Assembly: GCF_000739085.1 (NCBI RefSeq)
Contig: NZ_CP009110.1
Coordinates: forward strand, 6,758,001 to 6,822,000
DNA: 64,000 bases
Direction: 5' to 3'
From: Amycolatopsis methanolica 239
GTDB lineage: Bacteria; Actinomycetota; Actinomycetes; Mycobacteriales; Pseudonocardiaceae
Under the pieces are notes generated by a model that saw only the letters and a list, made by a program, of their open reading frames with translations, had not been told where the DNA came from and ran no database searches. Position numbers and translations under genes: made by a program. Position 1 is the first letter of the stretch. Each line of letters begins with the position of its first letter. Shown piece by piece: positions 49,727 to 59,121 of this stretch.

Positions 49727-51889
49727 GTGCGCAAGACGGATGGTCTGTTCAAGCTGCTCGGCCTGTGCCTGCTCGCGGGAATCCTCGTCGCCGGGGTGCT
49801 GTTCCCCGTGGTCGGCGCCGCGGGGGTGGCCTCCAACAGGGCGAGCGAAACGGTCGACAGCATGTCCGCCGAACTCGCGAACGTGCCGCCGCCGCTGGTC
49901 ACCACGATCACCGATTCGGCGGGCAACCAAATCGCCACGCTGTACGACCAGTACCGCATTCCGACGGCCAGTGACGAGATCAACGAGGCCATGAAGTGGG
50001 CCCTGGTCTCCACCGAGGACCGGCGGTTCTACGAGCACCACGGCGTGGACTGGAAGGGCACGCTGCGCGCCGCGCTGAGCAACAGCGCAGGCGGCGACAC
50101 CCAGGGCGCGTCCACGCTGACCCAGCAGTACGTGAAGAACTACCTCATCAACGTGATCTACCGGGACGACCCGGTGGGCCAGCAGAAGGCCCAGGAGCAG
50201 TCGATCGCCCGCAAGCTGAAGGAAGCGCGGATCGCGATCCAGCTCGAGAACACGATGAGCAAGGACCAGCTCCTCACCAGCTACCTCAACGTCGTCGAGT
50301 TCTCGCGCAAGATCTACGGCGTCGGGGCGGCCGCGCAGGCCTACTTCAACACCACCGCGGACAAGCTGTCGGTCACCCAGGCCGCGCTGCTCGCCGGCAT
50401 GGTCAACAACCCGCCGTTCTACGACCCGTGGAGCCACCCGGACCGCGCCACCGAGCGCCGCAACCTGGTGCTGGACCGCATGGTGGACAACCTGAAGTTG
50501 TCCAAGGCGGACGCCGAGCGGATGAAGACCGAGCCACTGGGCGTCGTGCCGGGCGGGCCGTCCAAGCCCGCGTCCAACTGCGTCGGCGCCGGGCCGGAGA
50601 ACGGGTTCTTCTGCCAGTACGTCGAGGACTACCTGCTGTCGCACGGCATGGACAGGAACGACCTCTACAGCGGCGGCTACACCATCCGCACGACGATGGA
50701 CCAGCGCGCCAACCACGAGGCGAAGATGTCCGCGCAGACCCAGGTCAGCAAGACCCAGAAGAACGTCGCGAACGTGCTGTCCCTGGTGCGGCCCGGGAAG
50801 AACCGGCACGAGGTGGTCGCGCTGGCCGCGAACCGCGACTACGGCACGGACGCAAGCGCGGGTCAGACGACGTACGCGTTGCCGTCGGGCGTCTACAACA
50901 CCGGCGGCGCCGGGTCGAGCTACAAGATCTTCACCTCGGCGGCGGCGATCCAGAACCGCGTGATGGGCATCTACGACACCATCGAGGTGCCGAACTTCTA
51001 CGTGTCCAATGTGTTCACCGGGTCAACGAACCCGCGCTGCCCAATTGTGGCTCAGGGCACACGTGCTTATTGTCTCGGGAACGCCACGGACTACGAGGGC
51101 GGCACGCGGACGATGACGCTGCAGCAGGCGCTGCAGACCTCGCCCAACACGGCGTTCGTCATCCTCGAGGAGCGCACAGGCATGGGGCCGATCGTCGACA
51201 TGGCGAGCAAGCTCGGCCTGCGTGAGACGATGTTGCGGAACCTCGGTGGAGGCGAAGTCAAACCCGAGTCGAAACTGCCTGGCGAGAATAAAACCCAGAC
51301 CGCGTTCTTCGGGCCGACGGACAAATCGCCCGGGCAGGGTTCGTTCACGCTCGGCGTGTCGGCGACCAGCAACCTGGAAATGGCCAACGTCGCGGCGACC
51401 ATCCTCAGCGGCGGCGTGTGGTGCCCGCCGACGCCGATCGCGCAGGTGCAGGACCGCGACGGCAAGCCCATCCCGATCAGCGAGCAGCCGTGCGAGCAGG
51501 TCATGGACGAGGCCGCGGCCAACAGCCTGGCCCAGGGCCTGAGCAAGGACGACCTGCCCGGCGGCACCGCGGCCGCGGCAGCCGCCCAGGTCGGCTGGAA
51601 CCGGCCCATGATCGGCAAGACCGGAACCACCCAGAGCAACGGCTCCGCGGCCTTCATCGGCGGCACCCCGCAGCTCGCGGGCGCCGCGATGATCTTTCGA
51701 CCCGAAGGCGGTACGGGGGGTCTCTGTGACGGCGGCCCGGGCAACGTCTACACCTGCGGCGAAGGCAACATGTTCGGTGGTAAGACCCCCGCGCGAACCT
51801 GGTTCGGCGCGGTGAGCAAGATCCTCGGGCCCAACGACCCGATCCTGCCGCTACCGCCGTCCGACCCGCGCTACGAACGGGTCCGCTGA
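49727..51889 (+). CDS. ponA2: Bifunctional class A penicillin-binding protein (PonA2-like)
   Basis: 720 residues. One N-terminal anchor (LFKLLGLCLLAGILVAGVLF). The glycosyltransferase domain shows STEDRRFYEHHGVDWKG and GASTLTQQYVKNYLINVIY. The transpeptidase motifs are SSYK (Ser397, Lys400), SPNTAF and KTGTT (Lys631). Unlike M. tuberculosis PonA2 (Rv3682), no C-terminal PASTA domain follows; the protein ends in DPRYERVR. GTG 49727 lies 6 nt after TACTCT, a likely -10, so it is probably leaderless. Confidence 0.93.
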   Translation: MRKTDGLFKLLGLCLLAGILVAGVLFPVVGAAGVASNRASETVDSMSAELANVPPPLVTTITDSAGNQIATLYDQYRIPTASDEINEAMKWALVSTEDRRFYEHHGVDWKGTLRAALSNSAGGDTQGASTLTQQYVKNYLINVIYRDDPVGQQKAQEQSIARKLKEARIAIQLENTMSKDQLLTSYLNVVEFSRKIYGVGAAAQAYFNTTADKLSVTQAALLAGMVNNPPFYDPWSHPDRATERRNLVLDRMVDNLKLSKADAERMKTEPLGVVPGGPSKPASNCVGAGPENGFFCQYVEDYLLSHGMDRNDLYSGGYTIRTTMDQRANHEAKMSAQTQVSKTQKNVANVLSLVRPGKNRHEVVALAANRDYGTDASAGQTTYALPSGVYNTGGAGSSYKIFTSAAAIQNRVMGIYDTIEVPNFYVSNVFTGSTNPRCPIVAQGTRAYCLGNATDYEGGTRTMTLQQALQTSPNTAFVILEERTGMGPIVDMASKLGLRETMLRNLGGGEVKPESKLPGENKTQTAFFGPTDKSPGQGSFTLGVSATSNLEMANVAATILSGGVWCPPTPIAQVQDRDGKPIPISEQPCEQVMDEAAANSLAQGLSKDDLPGGTAAAAAAQVGWNRPMIGKTGTTQSNGSAAFIGGTPQLAGAAMIFRPEGGTGGLCDGGPGNVYTCGEGNMFGGKTPARTWFGAVSKILGPNDPILPLPPSDPRYERVR

Positions 51890-51894
51890 CGCAC

Positions 51895-51924
51895 CGCCCC
51901 GGGCACTCGCCGGTGCCCGGGGCG
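51895..51924 (+). terminator. Stem-loop after ponA2
   Basis: CGCCCCGGGCAC (51895-51906) pairs perfectly with GTGCCCGGGGCG (51913-51924) across TCGCCG. No T-run. Confidence 0.8.
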
Positions 51925-51950
51925 CCCCGCCGACCCGTATCCTGGGCTGT

Positions 51951-52922
51951 GTGAGCACGGTCCGTGACAGCCAGAAGCTGACAGCCAAACGCCTCGCCGC
52001 CGGGACGGTCGCTCTCGGGGCCGCCGCGTTCGGGTACGCCTCCGGCATCGAGCGGCGGCACTACGTGCTCCGCACAGCCGAACTGCCCGTACTGGCGCCC
52101 GGCGCCCAGCCGATGCGCGTCCTGCACATCTCCGACCTGCACATGCTCCCCGGGCAACAGGCCAAACAACGCTGGGTCGCCGCACTCGACCGGCTCGAAC
52201 CCGACCTGGTCGTCAACACCGGCGACAACCTCGCCCACCCCAAAGCCGTGCCCGCCGTGCTGCGCGCACTCGGCCCACTCCTCGAACGCCCCGGCCTGTT
52301 CGTGTTCGGCAGCAACGACTACTACGCGCCCAAACCCAAGAACCCCGCCCGCTACCTCATGCCCCGCGGCAAGAAGAAGCGCATCCACGGCCGGAAACTC
52401 CCGTGGCGCGACCTGCGGGCCGCGTTCCTCGAACACGGCTGGCAAGACCTCACCCACGTCCGGCACACCCTCACCGTCGCCGGGCAGACGGTGTTCGCCG
52501 CCGGCCTCGACGACCCCCACCTTCGCCGCGACCGCTACGGCGAGATCGCCGGCCCCGCCGAACCCGCCACCCTCCGCCTCGGCGTCGCCCACTCACCCGA
52601 ACCACGCATCCTGGACCCCTTCGCCGCCGACGGCTACGACCTCGTCCTCGCCGGCCACACCCACGGCGGCCAACTCCGCATCCCCGGCATCGGCGCCCTC
52701 GTCACCAACTGTGAGCTGGACCGCAGCCGCGCCAGGGGCGCGTCCCGCTGGGGAGCCCACATGTGGCTCCACGTCTCCGCCGGACTCGGCACCTCCCCCT
52801 ACGCCCCGGCCCGCTTCGCCTGCCCACCCGAAACGACGCTGTTGACCCTGGTAGAACGCGGCCGGACCACGCCGAACACAACGAAGGCCACCCCCCGCAA
52901 ATCCCCCCGCGCCATCCGCTAA
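51951..52922 (+). CDS. Calcineurin-like metallophosphoesterase
   Basis: 323 residues. N-terminal hydrophobic anchor (RLAAGTVALGAAAFGYASGI), metal-site motifs LHISDLHM, NTGDNL, FGSNDYYAPK and LAGHTHGGQL. Resembles YkuE/PgdB-type phosphodiesterases of the membrane face. Asp replaces the usual His in GNH(E/D), giving GSND, as commonly seen in this subfamily. Counterpart of Rv3683. TATCCT (51938-51943) stands 7 nt before GTG 51951, pointing to a leaderless transcript. Confidence 0.88.
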   Translation: MSTVRDSQKLTAKRLAAGTVALGAAAFGYASGIERRHYVLRTAELPVLAPGAQPMRVLHISDLHMLPGQQAKQRWVAALDRLEPDLVVNTGDNLAHPKAVPAVLRALGPLLERPGLFVFGSNDYYAPKPKNPARYLMPRGKKKRIHGRKLPWRDLRAAFLEHGWQDLTHVRHTLTVAGQTVFAAGLDDPHLRRDRYGEIAGPAEPATLRLGVAHSPEPRILDPFAADGYDLVLAGHTHGGQLRIPGIGALVTNCELDRSRARGASRWGAHMWLHVSAGLGTSPYAPARFACPPETTLLTLVERGRTTPNTTKATPRKSPRAIR

Positions 52923-52951
52923 ACTCTTCTACGACCCGCTAAGCAGTACAT

Positions 52952-53025
52952 CGGGGTGTGGCGCAGCTTGGTAGCGTGCCTCGTTCGGGTCGAGGAGGTC
53001 GTGGGTTCAAATCCCGCCACCCCGA
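52952..53025 (+). tRNA. tRNA-Pro (anticodon CGG)
   Basis: 74 nt. Acceptor CGGGGTG (52952-52958) pairs with CACCCCG (53018-53024), discriminator A. The anticodon arm CCTCG-TTCGGGT-CGAGG gives anticodon CGG, reading CCG, the major proline codon here. T-loop GGTTCAAATCC is standard. CCA is not encoded. A long terminator follows. Confidence 0.97.
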
Positions 53026-53037
53026 CGGAAGATCCGG

Positions 53038-53083
53038 AGATCCCCTGTCCGCCGAAATAAGGCGGACGGGGGATCTTCTTTTG
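53038..53083 (+). terminator. Terminator after tRNA-Pro
   Basis: AGATCCCCTGTCCGCC (53038-53053) pairs with GGCGGACGGGGGATCT (53061-53076), one G-T pair, loop GAAATAA, followed by TCTTCTTTT. Confidence 0.9.
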
Positions 53084-53089
53084 TGTTCT

Positions 53090-53157
53090 CTGGGGGTCGA
53101 ACCCCCAGACCCCCGCCAGGGGGCAAGCCCCCTGGACCCCCCGCGGCGAAGCGCGGG
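53090..53157. repeat. Three consecutive GC hairpins (REP-like element)
   Basis: CTGGGGGT/ACCCCCAG (53090-53108), CCAGGGGGC/GCCCCCTGG (53116-53135) and CCCGCG/CGCGGG (53140-53157) follow one another. This compact chain looks like a dispersed high-GC hairpin element known from the intergenic regions of related genomes; I cannot test its copy number here. Confidence 0.55.
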
Positions 53158-53394
53158 AAGATCGGGTGCCGCGTGTGGCGCGTGTCGCGGAGCGACATCC
53201 GCGCCGGAACCCGCCGGGTCGGCGCAGCCAGCCTTTAATCCCGTCGAGAACCGGCGGCCGTGTGCGTGGCTGTGCCCACTCCACCAACCACACCCCCTCC
53301 GGGACCGGTCCCCAGCCTTCTTCGAGATCGGGGCGGGTGGGGGTGCCGGGCGTAGCGGAGCGAAGCCGGCGCCCTGCAAGAACCCGCGTAGCGG
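53158..53394. other. Non-coding stretch before the methyltransferase end
   Basis: About 240 bp after the hairpin element without a recognisable gene. Open frames on both strands have shadow-like compositions. Confidence 0.45.
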
Positions 53395-54147
53395 CTACTT
53401 GATCGCCACCAGCTCGACCCAGTACTGGGCGAATTCGCCGTCACCGGCGTGCGACCAGGCCCAGGCTGAGCGTGCGGCCGAGGCTAGTTGGTCCCGTTCC
53501 AGTGGGGAGGCGCTCAGGGCGGCGTCCAGGCGGGCCTCCACGTAGCGCGCCAGCTGGCGGTAGCTCATGTCCGAGCGGAAACGGCCGTGCGTGCGGATGT
53601 CGCGAAAGCCGGCCGCCGCCACCCATGACGCGATGTGCTTGCCGGCGAACGGGTCGCCGCCCGCGCGGCGGAGCAACAGGTAGTGGCCTCGTAAGGCCGC
53701 GGCCACGTTCGCGGTGCCGGGGCGCAGGCGGGCGCGCGACCAGTCCGAAGTGGACAGCGCGACGGTGCCGCCGGGGCGCAGGACCCGGCGGATCTCCGCC
53801 AGCGCGTCCACCGGACGGGCCAGGTGCTCGAACAACGCGTGCGCGAACACCAGGTCCACGCTCTCGTCCGCCACCGGCAACGCGTACACGTCCCCGGCCG
53901 CGAACTCCACTTTGGACGATTCCGGGAACTGGCCCGGCTCGCGGTCCACGCCGAGCACGTTGCCCCGTCCGGCGATCGTCGCGAAGCCCGCGGTGATCGT
54001 GCCGGGTCCGCACCCCACGTCGAGCACCCGCATGCCCGGCCGAAGCAGTCGCAACACGTATTCGGCACGGTCGGCTGCGGTGCGTGACGCCATGACCGAC
54101 AGCGCGTCCTGCTCGAACCCGGGCGCGTATCCCTCCAGCACACGCAC
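53395..54147 (-). CDS. Class I SAM-dependent methyltransferase
   Basis: 250 residues. Motif [21 protein letters not shown], the acidic Asp of [31 protein letters not shown] and [20 protein letters not shown], then [10 protein letters not shown]. UbiE/COQ5-like fold with unknown acceptor. Start is GTG 54147 or the GTG two codons later. It diverges from the S9 peptidase, whose start is only 32 bp away, so their promoters overlap. Confidence 0.9.
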   Translation of the reverse strand: MRVLEGYAPGFEQDALSVMASRTAADRAEYVLRLLRPGMRVLDVGCGPGTITAGFATIAGRGNVLGVDREPGQFPESSKVEFAAGDVYALPVADESVDLVFAHALFEHLARPVDALAEIRRVLRPGGTVALSTSDWSRARLRPGTANVAAALRGHYLLLRRAGGDPFAGKHIASWVAAAGFRDIRTHGRFRSDMSYRQLARYVEARLDAALSASPLERDQLASAARSAWAWSHAGDGEFAQYWVELVAIK

Positions 54148-54179
54148 ACGGTACGGGCAGGAGCTGGCAGGATCGAGGG

Positions 54180-56009
54180 GTGACTACCCAGCACCCGCCC
54201 GCGAACATCCCCGACCGCCTCTTCGACGACCCCGAGGCCGAGGCCCGCTGGCGCGCGCGGTTCCACGCCCCGCGCGTGTCGGTGCCGGACTGGTCCCTCG
54301 ACGCGCCGGACCGCAACATCTACGTCTCCAACGCCAGCGGCGTCTGGGAGGTCTACTCCTGGGACCGCGCCACCGGCGAGCACCGCCAGGTCACCGACCG
54401 CCCCAACGGCACCCTGCACGCCACCACCGCGCCCGACGGCAGCGCCATCTGGTGGTTCAACGACACCGACGGCGACGAGTTCGGCACCTGGATGCGCCAG
54501 CCGTTCGACGGCGGCCCCGCCGAGCCTGCCCTGCCCGACGTGCACGCCGGCTACCCGGCCGGGCTGGAGATCGGCCACCGCGTCATCGCCAGCGGCGTCT
54601 CCACCGACGACGGCAGCGAACTCTTCGCCACCCGCGACGGGCAGACCACGCGCTTCTACTCCAGCGAACAGGACGCCGGCATCGCCGCGCTGTCCCGCGA
54701 CGAGACGCTGCTCGCGATCTCGCACGCCGAGCACGGCGACTCGCGCCACCCTGCCGTCCGCGTCCTGGACACCACGGGCTTCGACGCCGTCGCCGACAAG
54801 TGGGACGGCGAGGGCAAGGGCCTCACGCCGCTGGAGTTCTCGCCCGTCGCCGGCGACCAGCGGCTGCTCGTCCTGCACGAGCGCCGCGGCCGCGAGGAGC
54901 TGCTGATCTGGGACGTCGCCGCGGACACCGAGCGCGAGCTGGACCTCGGCCTGCCCGGCGAGGTCGTCGCCACCTGGTACCCGAAGGCCGACGCGCTGCT
55001 CGTCGTGCACTTCCACGAAGCCCGCAGCAGCCTGTACCGCTACGACCTGACGACCGGCGAACTGTCCGCTGTGGACACGCCTCCCGGTCGTATCGGCGGC
55101 GCCGGGGTCCGCCCGGACGGCACGATCGAATACTCCTGGTCCAGCGCGGCCGAGCCGGCCATCATCCGGGCCCGCGCGACCGACGGCACCGACACCGTGC
55201 TGCTCACCCCGCCCGGCGACCCCGCGCCCGGTTCGGCGCCGGTCACCGACGCGTTCGTCGAGGGTGCGGGCGGCCGCATCCACGCGCTGGTCGCCCGCCC
55301 GCTGAACGCGCCGGACGGGCCGCTGCCCACGGTATTCACCCTGCACGGCGGCCCGCACGCGGCCGACGAGGACCGCTTCTCCGCCTACCGCGCGGTGTGG
55401 CTGGACGCCGGGTTCGCCGTGGTCGAGGTCAACTACCGCGGCTCGACCGGGTACGGCTCGGCCTGGCGCGACGCGATCGAGGGCCGCCCCGGCCTGACCG
55501 AGCTGGAGGACGTCGCCGCGGTGTACGACTGGGCCGTCTCCAGCGGCCTGAGCGACCCGGCGCGGATGGTCGTCTCCGGCGCCTCCTGGGGCGGTTACCT
55601 GACGCTGCTCGCCGTGGGCACCCAGCCGGACCGGTGGGCGGCCGGGGTGGCGAGCGTGCCGGTGGCCGACTACGTCGCCGCCTACGAGGACGAGATGGAG
55701 CAGCTGCGCCAGTTCGACCGGGCGCTGTTCGGCGGGTCGCCGGAGGACGTGCCCGCCGTGTACCAGGAGTGCTCGCCGCTCACCTACGTGGACGCGGTGA
55801 AGGCGCCGCTGCTGGTGCTGGCCGGCGACAACGACCCGCGCTGCCCGATCCGGCAGATCGAGAACTACCTTGAGCGGCTGGCCAAGCGGGACCTGCCGTA
55901 CGAGTTCTACCGCTACGACGCCGGCCACGGCTCGCTGGTGATCGCCGAGACGATCAAGCAGACCGCGACCGAGGTGCACTTCGCGATGAAGGCGGTCGGC
56001 CTGGCCTAG
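54180..56009 (+). CDS. Prolyl oligopeptidase-family (S9) serine peptidase
   Basis: 609 residues. N-terminal beta-propeller repeats ([48 protein letters not shown]), then an alpha/beta hydrolase domain: [20 protein letters not shown], nucleophile Ser in [15 protein letters not shown], Asp in [13 protein letters not shown] and His in YDAGHGSLV. Resembles acylaminoacyl peptidases, cytosolic enzymes that trim peptides. No signal peptide. GTG 54180 is the start. Confidence 0.9.
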   Translation: MTTQHPPANIPDRLFDDPEAEARWRARFHAPRVSVPDWSLDAPDRNIYVSNASGVWEVYSWDRATGEHRQVTDRPNGTLHATTAPDGSAIWWFNDTDGDEFGTWMRQPFDGGPAEPALPDVHAGYPAGLEIGHRVIASGVSTDDGSELFATRDGQTTRFYSSEQDAGIAALSRDETLLAISHAEHGDSRHPAVRVLDTTGFDAVADKWDGEGKGLTPLEFSPVAGDQRLLVLHERRGREELLIWDVAADTERELDLGLPGEVVATWYPKADALLVVHFHEARSSLYRYDLTTGELSAVDTPPGRIGGAGVRPDGTIEYSWSSAAEPAIIRARATDGTDTVLLTPPGDPAPGSAPVTDAFVEGAGGRIHALVARPLNAPDGPLPTVFTLHGGPHAADEDRFSAYRAVWLDAGFAVVEVNYRGSTGYGSAWRDAIEGRPGLTELEDVAAVYDWAVSSGLSDPARMVVSGASWGGYLTLLAVGTQPDRWAAGVASVPVADYVAAYEDEMEQLRQFDRALFGGSPEDVPAVYQECSPLTYVDAVKAPLLVLAGDNDPRCPIRQIENYLERLAKRDLPYEFYRYDAGHGSLVIAETIKQTATEVHFAMKAVGLA

Positions 56010-57397
56010 TGGTGGAAGGCCGTGCTGGTCGCGGGCTTGTGCTGGGGACGGTCCTGCTCGGCGAGTTCGGGCAGGACCCGCTTCAGGTCCTCGACCAGCA
56101 GGTCGGCCAGGTCGTGCGTGAAGCCGTTGCGGCACACGATCCGCAGCACGGCGAGGTCGGTGCGGTTCTCCGGGAACGTGTAGGCGGGCACGAGCCAGCC
56201 GCGTTCCCGGAGCCGCCGGGACACGTCGAACACGTCGAAGCCGGTCACGTCGTCACGGGTGGTGAACGCGAACACCGGCAGCTGGTCGCCGCGAGTGAGC
56301 AGCTCGAACGGCCCGAGCTCGGCGATCCGCCCGGCCAGCCGGGTCGCGACGTCGCGGCAGGCCTGCTGCACGATCCGGAACCCCTCACGGCCCAGCCGGA
56401 CGAAGTTGTAGTACTGCGCCACCACCTGGGCGCCCGGACGGGAGAAGTTGAGCGCGAACGTGGGCATGTCGCCACCCAGGTAGTTCACGTTGAACACCAG
56501 CTCGGACGGCAGCGCGTCGCGGTCCCGCCACAGCACCCAGCCGACGCCCGGGTAGACCAGCCCGTACTTGTGCCCCGAGGTGTTGATCGAGGCCACCCTG
56601 CGCAGGCGGAAGTCCCACTCCAGGTCGGCGTCGAGGAACGGCGCGATCATCGCCCCGGACGCGCCGTCGACGTGCACCGGGATGTCCCAGCCGCGCTCGG
56701 ACTGCAACCGGTCCAGCGCGGCGGCGATCCCCGCGACCGGCTCGTAGCTGCCGTCGAAGGTGGAGCCGAGGATCGCGACCACGCCGATCGTGTTCTCGTC
56801 GCAGCGCGCGACGGCCTCCTCCGCGGTGAGGTGGAAGCGGTCGCCGTCCATCGGCACCAGCCGCGGCTCGACCTCCCAGTACTCGCAGAACTTCTCCCAG
56901 CAGACCTGGACGTTCGCGCCCATCACGAGGTTCGGCCTGCCGGTCCGGCCCAGCTTGCTCCAGCGCCGCTTGAGCGCCATCCCGGCAAGCATGCACGCCT
57001 CGGACGAGCCGGTCGTGGAGCAGCCCATGACCGCCGCCGGGTCCGGCGCGTGCCACAGGTCGGCCAGGATGCTCACGCAGCGCCGCTCGAGCTCCGCGGT
57101 CTGCGGGTACTCGTCCTTGTCGATCATGTTCTTGTCGGCGCAGTCGGCGATCAGCTCGCGCGCCTGCGGCTCCATCCAGGTGGTGACGAACGTCGCCAGG
57201 TTGAGCCGCGCGTTCCCGTCGAGCATCAGCTCGTCCCGCACCACCTGGAGCGCGGTGTCGGCGGGCAGGGTCTCGTCGTTCAGACGGCTGCGGGGCGGCG
57301 TGTAGGTCGCCGCCAGCGCCGGACTCGTCACCGCGTGCAGCGGGTTGCTCCCGCCCGGCCGGTCGTCGGCTCCCCGTTCACCCGCGTGCAGCACCAT
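56006..57397 (-). CDS. gadB: Glutamate decarboxylase
   Basis: 463 residues. PLP-dependent; converts glutamate to GABA while consuming a proton. The cofactor Lys lies in SINTSGHKYGLVYPGVGWVL; substrate-site sequences are NLATFVTTWMEPQARELIAD, DKDEYPQTAELERRCVSILA, GCSTTGSSEACMLAGMALKR and VHVDGASGAMIAPFL. ATG 57397. No GABA antiporter is adjacent. It lies downstream of the dps terminator in the same orientation, and its stop overlaps the S9 peptidase end by 4 bp. Confidence 0.95.
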   Translation of the reverse strand: MVLHAGERGADDRPGGSNPLHAVTSPALAATYTPPRSRLNDETLPADTALQVVRDELMLDGNARLNLATFVTTWMEPQARELIADCADKNMIDKDEYPQTAELERRCVSILADLWHAPDPAAVMGCSTTGSSEACMLAGMALKRRWSKLGRTGRPNLVMGANVQVCWEKFCEYWEVEPRLVPMDGDRFHLTAEEAVARCDENTIGVVAILGSTFDGSYEPVAGIAAALDRLQSERGWDIPVHVDGASGAMIAPFLDADLEWDFRLRRVASINTSGHKYGLVYPGVGWVLWRDRDALPSELVFNVNYLGGDMPTFALNFSRPGAQVVAQYYNFVRLGREGFRIVQQACRDVATRLAGRIAELGPFELLTRGDQLPVFAFTTRDDVTGFDVFDVSRRLRERGWLVPAYTFPENRTDLAVLRIVCRNGFTHDLADLLVEDLKRVLPELAEQDRPQHKPATSTAFHH

Positions 57398-57418
57398 GAG
57401 CCGAATCTAGCCCGCAAA

Positions 57419-57448
57419 ACGGGCCCCGGAGCGCATTCCGGGGCCCGT
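57419..57448 (-). terminator. Terminator after dps
   Basis: ACGGGCCCCGGA (57419-57430) pairs perfectly with TCCGGGGCCCGT (57437-57448) around GCGCAT. On the minus strand a TTTT follows, so it ends the dps transcript before gadB. Confidence 0.85.
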
Positions 57449-57462
57449 ATCGTGAATTCGGG

Positions 57463-57939
57463 TCAGGCGGTCTGCGCCTGCCACATCCAGTGGGCCTTCT
57501 CCAGTTCGTGCGTGATCTCGATGAACAGGTCCTGGGTGACCAGGTCGCTCTTGTCCGTCTCGTCGATGCGCTTGCGCATGCGCTGGATCAGGTCGGCGAG
57601 GATCGCCACGATGTTCTCGATCGTGGACTCGACGCTCTGCCAGTTGTCCGGGTAGTCGGGCAGGCCGGAGCTCTCCACGACCGTCTTGGCCTTGCCGTTC
57701 GGCGAGATGCCGATCGCGTTGGCCCGCTCCGCGACCTCGTCGACGTAGTTCCGCGCGGTGCTCACCAGCTCGTCGAGCTGCAGGTGGACGCTGCGGAAGT
57801 TCGACCCGACGACGTTCCAGTGCGCCTGCTTGGCGATCAGCGACAGGTCGACCAGGTCGACCAGCGCGGCCTGCAGCGCGTTACCGGTGATTTCTTTGTC
57901 GGCGGGGCTGAGCGGGCTCTGGATGGGTGCGTTCGCCAT
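57463..57939 (-). CDS. dps: Dps/ferritin-like DNA-protecting protein
   Basis: 158 residues. Four-helix bundle with the Dps ferroxidase ligands across the dimer: AKQAHWNVVGSNFRSVHLQL (His, His) and LDELVSTARNYVDEVAERAN (Asp, Glu). NGKAKTVVESSGLPDYPDNW and the C-terminal ELEKAHWMWQAQTA are standard. Stores iron and protects against peroxide. ATG 57939 follows AAGGAGGA; longer frames upstream are unnecessary. Confidence 0.95.
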   Translation of the reverse strand: MANAPIQSPLSPADKEITGNALQAALVDLVDLSLIAKQAHWNVVGSNFRSVHLQLDELVSTARNYVDEVAERANAIGISPNGKAKTVVESSGLPDYPDNWQSVESTIENIVAILADLIQRMRKRIDETDKSDLVTQDLFIEITHELEKAHWMWQAQTA

Positions 57940-57968
57940 CGAAAAATCCTCCTTGTCGACAACTCTTG

Positions 57969-58388
57969 TCAGGTCGTCGCGGTGATCTCGACCTGGATGT
58001 TTCCCCTGGTGGCGCGAGAATAAGGACACACCTGGTGGGCCTGCGCCGCAAGTTCGCCCGCCTTGTCCTGCTCCAGACCGGGCAGGTGGGCCACGAGCTT
58101 GACGGCCAGTTCCAGGCCGTCGCCGTCGCGGCCGATGCCGACCTCGGCGGTGACGGCGGAGGAGTCCACCCCGACGTCGGCCTTGCGCGCCACGAGCTGC
58201 AGGGCGCTATGGAAGCAGGCGGCGTAGCCGGCGGCGAACAGCTGCTCCGGGTTGGTTATCTCGCCGCCCGGCCCGCCCATCTCCTTCGGCACGGCCAGGC
58301 GTTCGTCGATGACGCCGTCGGAGGAGGTGACCTCCCCGTTCCGACCGTCACCGCGAGCGGTCGCGACCGCTGTGTAGACCGGTTCCAC
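57969..58388 (-). CDS. Organic hydroperoxide resistance protein (OsmC/Ohr)
   Basis: 139 residues. Two redox cysteines in FAAGYAACFHSALQLVARKA and HQVCPYSRATRGNIQVEITA, the Ohr arrangement; Glu and Arg partners are present (MGGPGGEITNPEQLFAAGY). Reduces organic peroxides with lipoyl-type thiols. Start GTG 58388 has GGAGGGGA upstream. Lies next to dps and a flavin reductase in an oxidative-stress group. Confidence 0.93.
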   Translation of the reverse strand: MEPVYTAVATARGDGRNGEVTSSDGVIDERLAVPKEMGGPGGEITNPEQLFAAGYAACFHSALQLVARKADVGVDSSAVTAEVGIGRDGDGLELAVKLVAHLPGLEQDKAGELAAQAHQVCPYSRATRGNIQVEITATT

Positions 58389-58453
58389 GTGTTCCCCTCC
58401 GCAGACGGCAGGTGTCAGCGGGTGGATACCCCGTGGCCGGGAGGATGAATCCT

Positions 58454-59017
58454 CTAGCGGCGGCGGGCGAAGTCCACGACCTGCCGCCCGATGAGCTGCA
58501 GCGTCCGCACGGCCTTGTCCTCGGAAGCTCCGCCGACCTCGTCGAACTTGACCTCGGCGGAGTTGATCGACCCGCCGAGTGGCGTCGGCCACCCGCGCAG
58601 CGCGTGGGTGATGGTCCGCAGCTGGTCGAGGGTGGTCACCGCGGCCTGCCAGCCGTAGGCGACCGCGGCTAGCCCGACCGCGCGGCCGTCCAGGTAGGGG
58701 CGCTCGTCGGGCCGCAGGTCCTCCACGTAGTCCAGGGCGTTCTTGATCAGCCCGGACAGCGCGCCGTGGTAGCCGGGCGAGACGATGACCAGCCCGTCGG
58801 CCTGGCGGATCGCCTCGACCAGGCGGACCGCCTGCGGGGTCCGGTCCGTGATCGCCGAGTCGTAGAACGGCAGCACCAGGTCGTCACCCGTGAGGGCGAG
58901 CGTCTCGGCCCCGGCCGCCGCCGCGCTGTCCAGCGCGATGCGCAAGGCGCGCTCGGACTGGGAGCCCGGACGCAGGGAGCCGCCGATACCGACCACGTTG
59001 ACCGCCGCACTAGTCAC
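58454..59017 (-). CDS. NADPH-dependent FMN reductase
   Basis: 187 residues. Flavodoxin-like fold with the FMN phosphate loop VGIGGSLRPGSQSERALRIA and VIVSPGYHGALSGLIKNALD (the SPEYN-type loop), then LAAVAYGWQAAVTTLDQLR. Similar to SsuE/ArsH-like NADPH:FMN reductases. GTG 59017 is the start. A perfect palindrome sits 16 bp upstream. Confidence 0.9.
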   Translation of the reverse strand: MTSAAVNVVGIGGSLRPGSQSERALRIALDSAAAAGAETLALTGDDLVLPFYDSAITDRTPQAVRLVEAIRQADGLVIVSPGYHGALSGLIKNALDYVEDLRPDERPYLDGRAVGLAAVAYGWQAAVTTLDQLRTITHALRGWPTPLGGSINSAEVKFDEVGGASEDKAVRTLQLIGRQVVDFARRR

Positions 59018-59033
59018 GTTTTCGAGGCTAACC

Positions 59034-59051
59034 CCTCCACCTAAGTGGAGG
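59034..59051. promoter_or_regulatory. Perfect palindrome upstream of the FMN reductase gene
   Basis: CCTCCACCTAAGTGGAGG has 7-bp arms around CTAA, 16 bp from the reductase start and 70 bp from the divergent lipase-like gene. Operator candidate for a dimeric regulator. Confidence 0.55.
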
Positions 59052-59121
59052 ACCAGCATCTGGGACGGAGGCGGCCGTCACACCTACCCAGTTTGCCTAC
59101 CAGTGAGTAACCTCTGTCACC

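Noticed and set aside
53565-56135. 856-residue open frame antisense to the S9 peptidase and methyltransferase
   Set aside because: Shadow frame: composition of repeated Val, Arg, Asp and His, and the plus strand has the full catalytic motifs.
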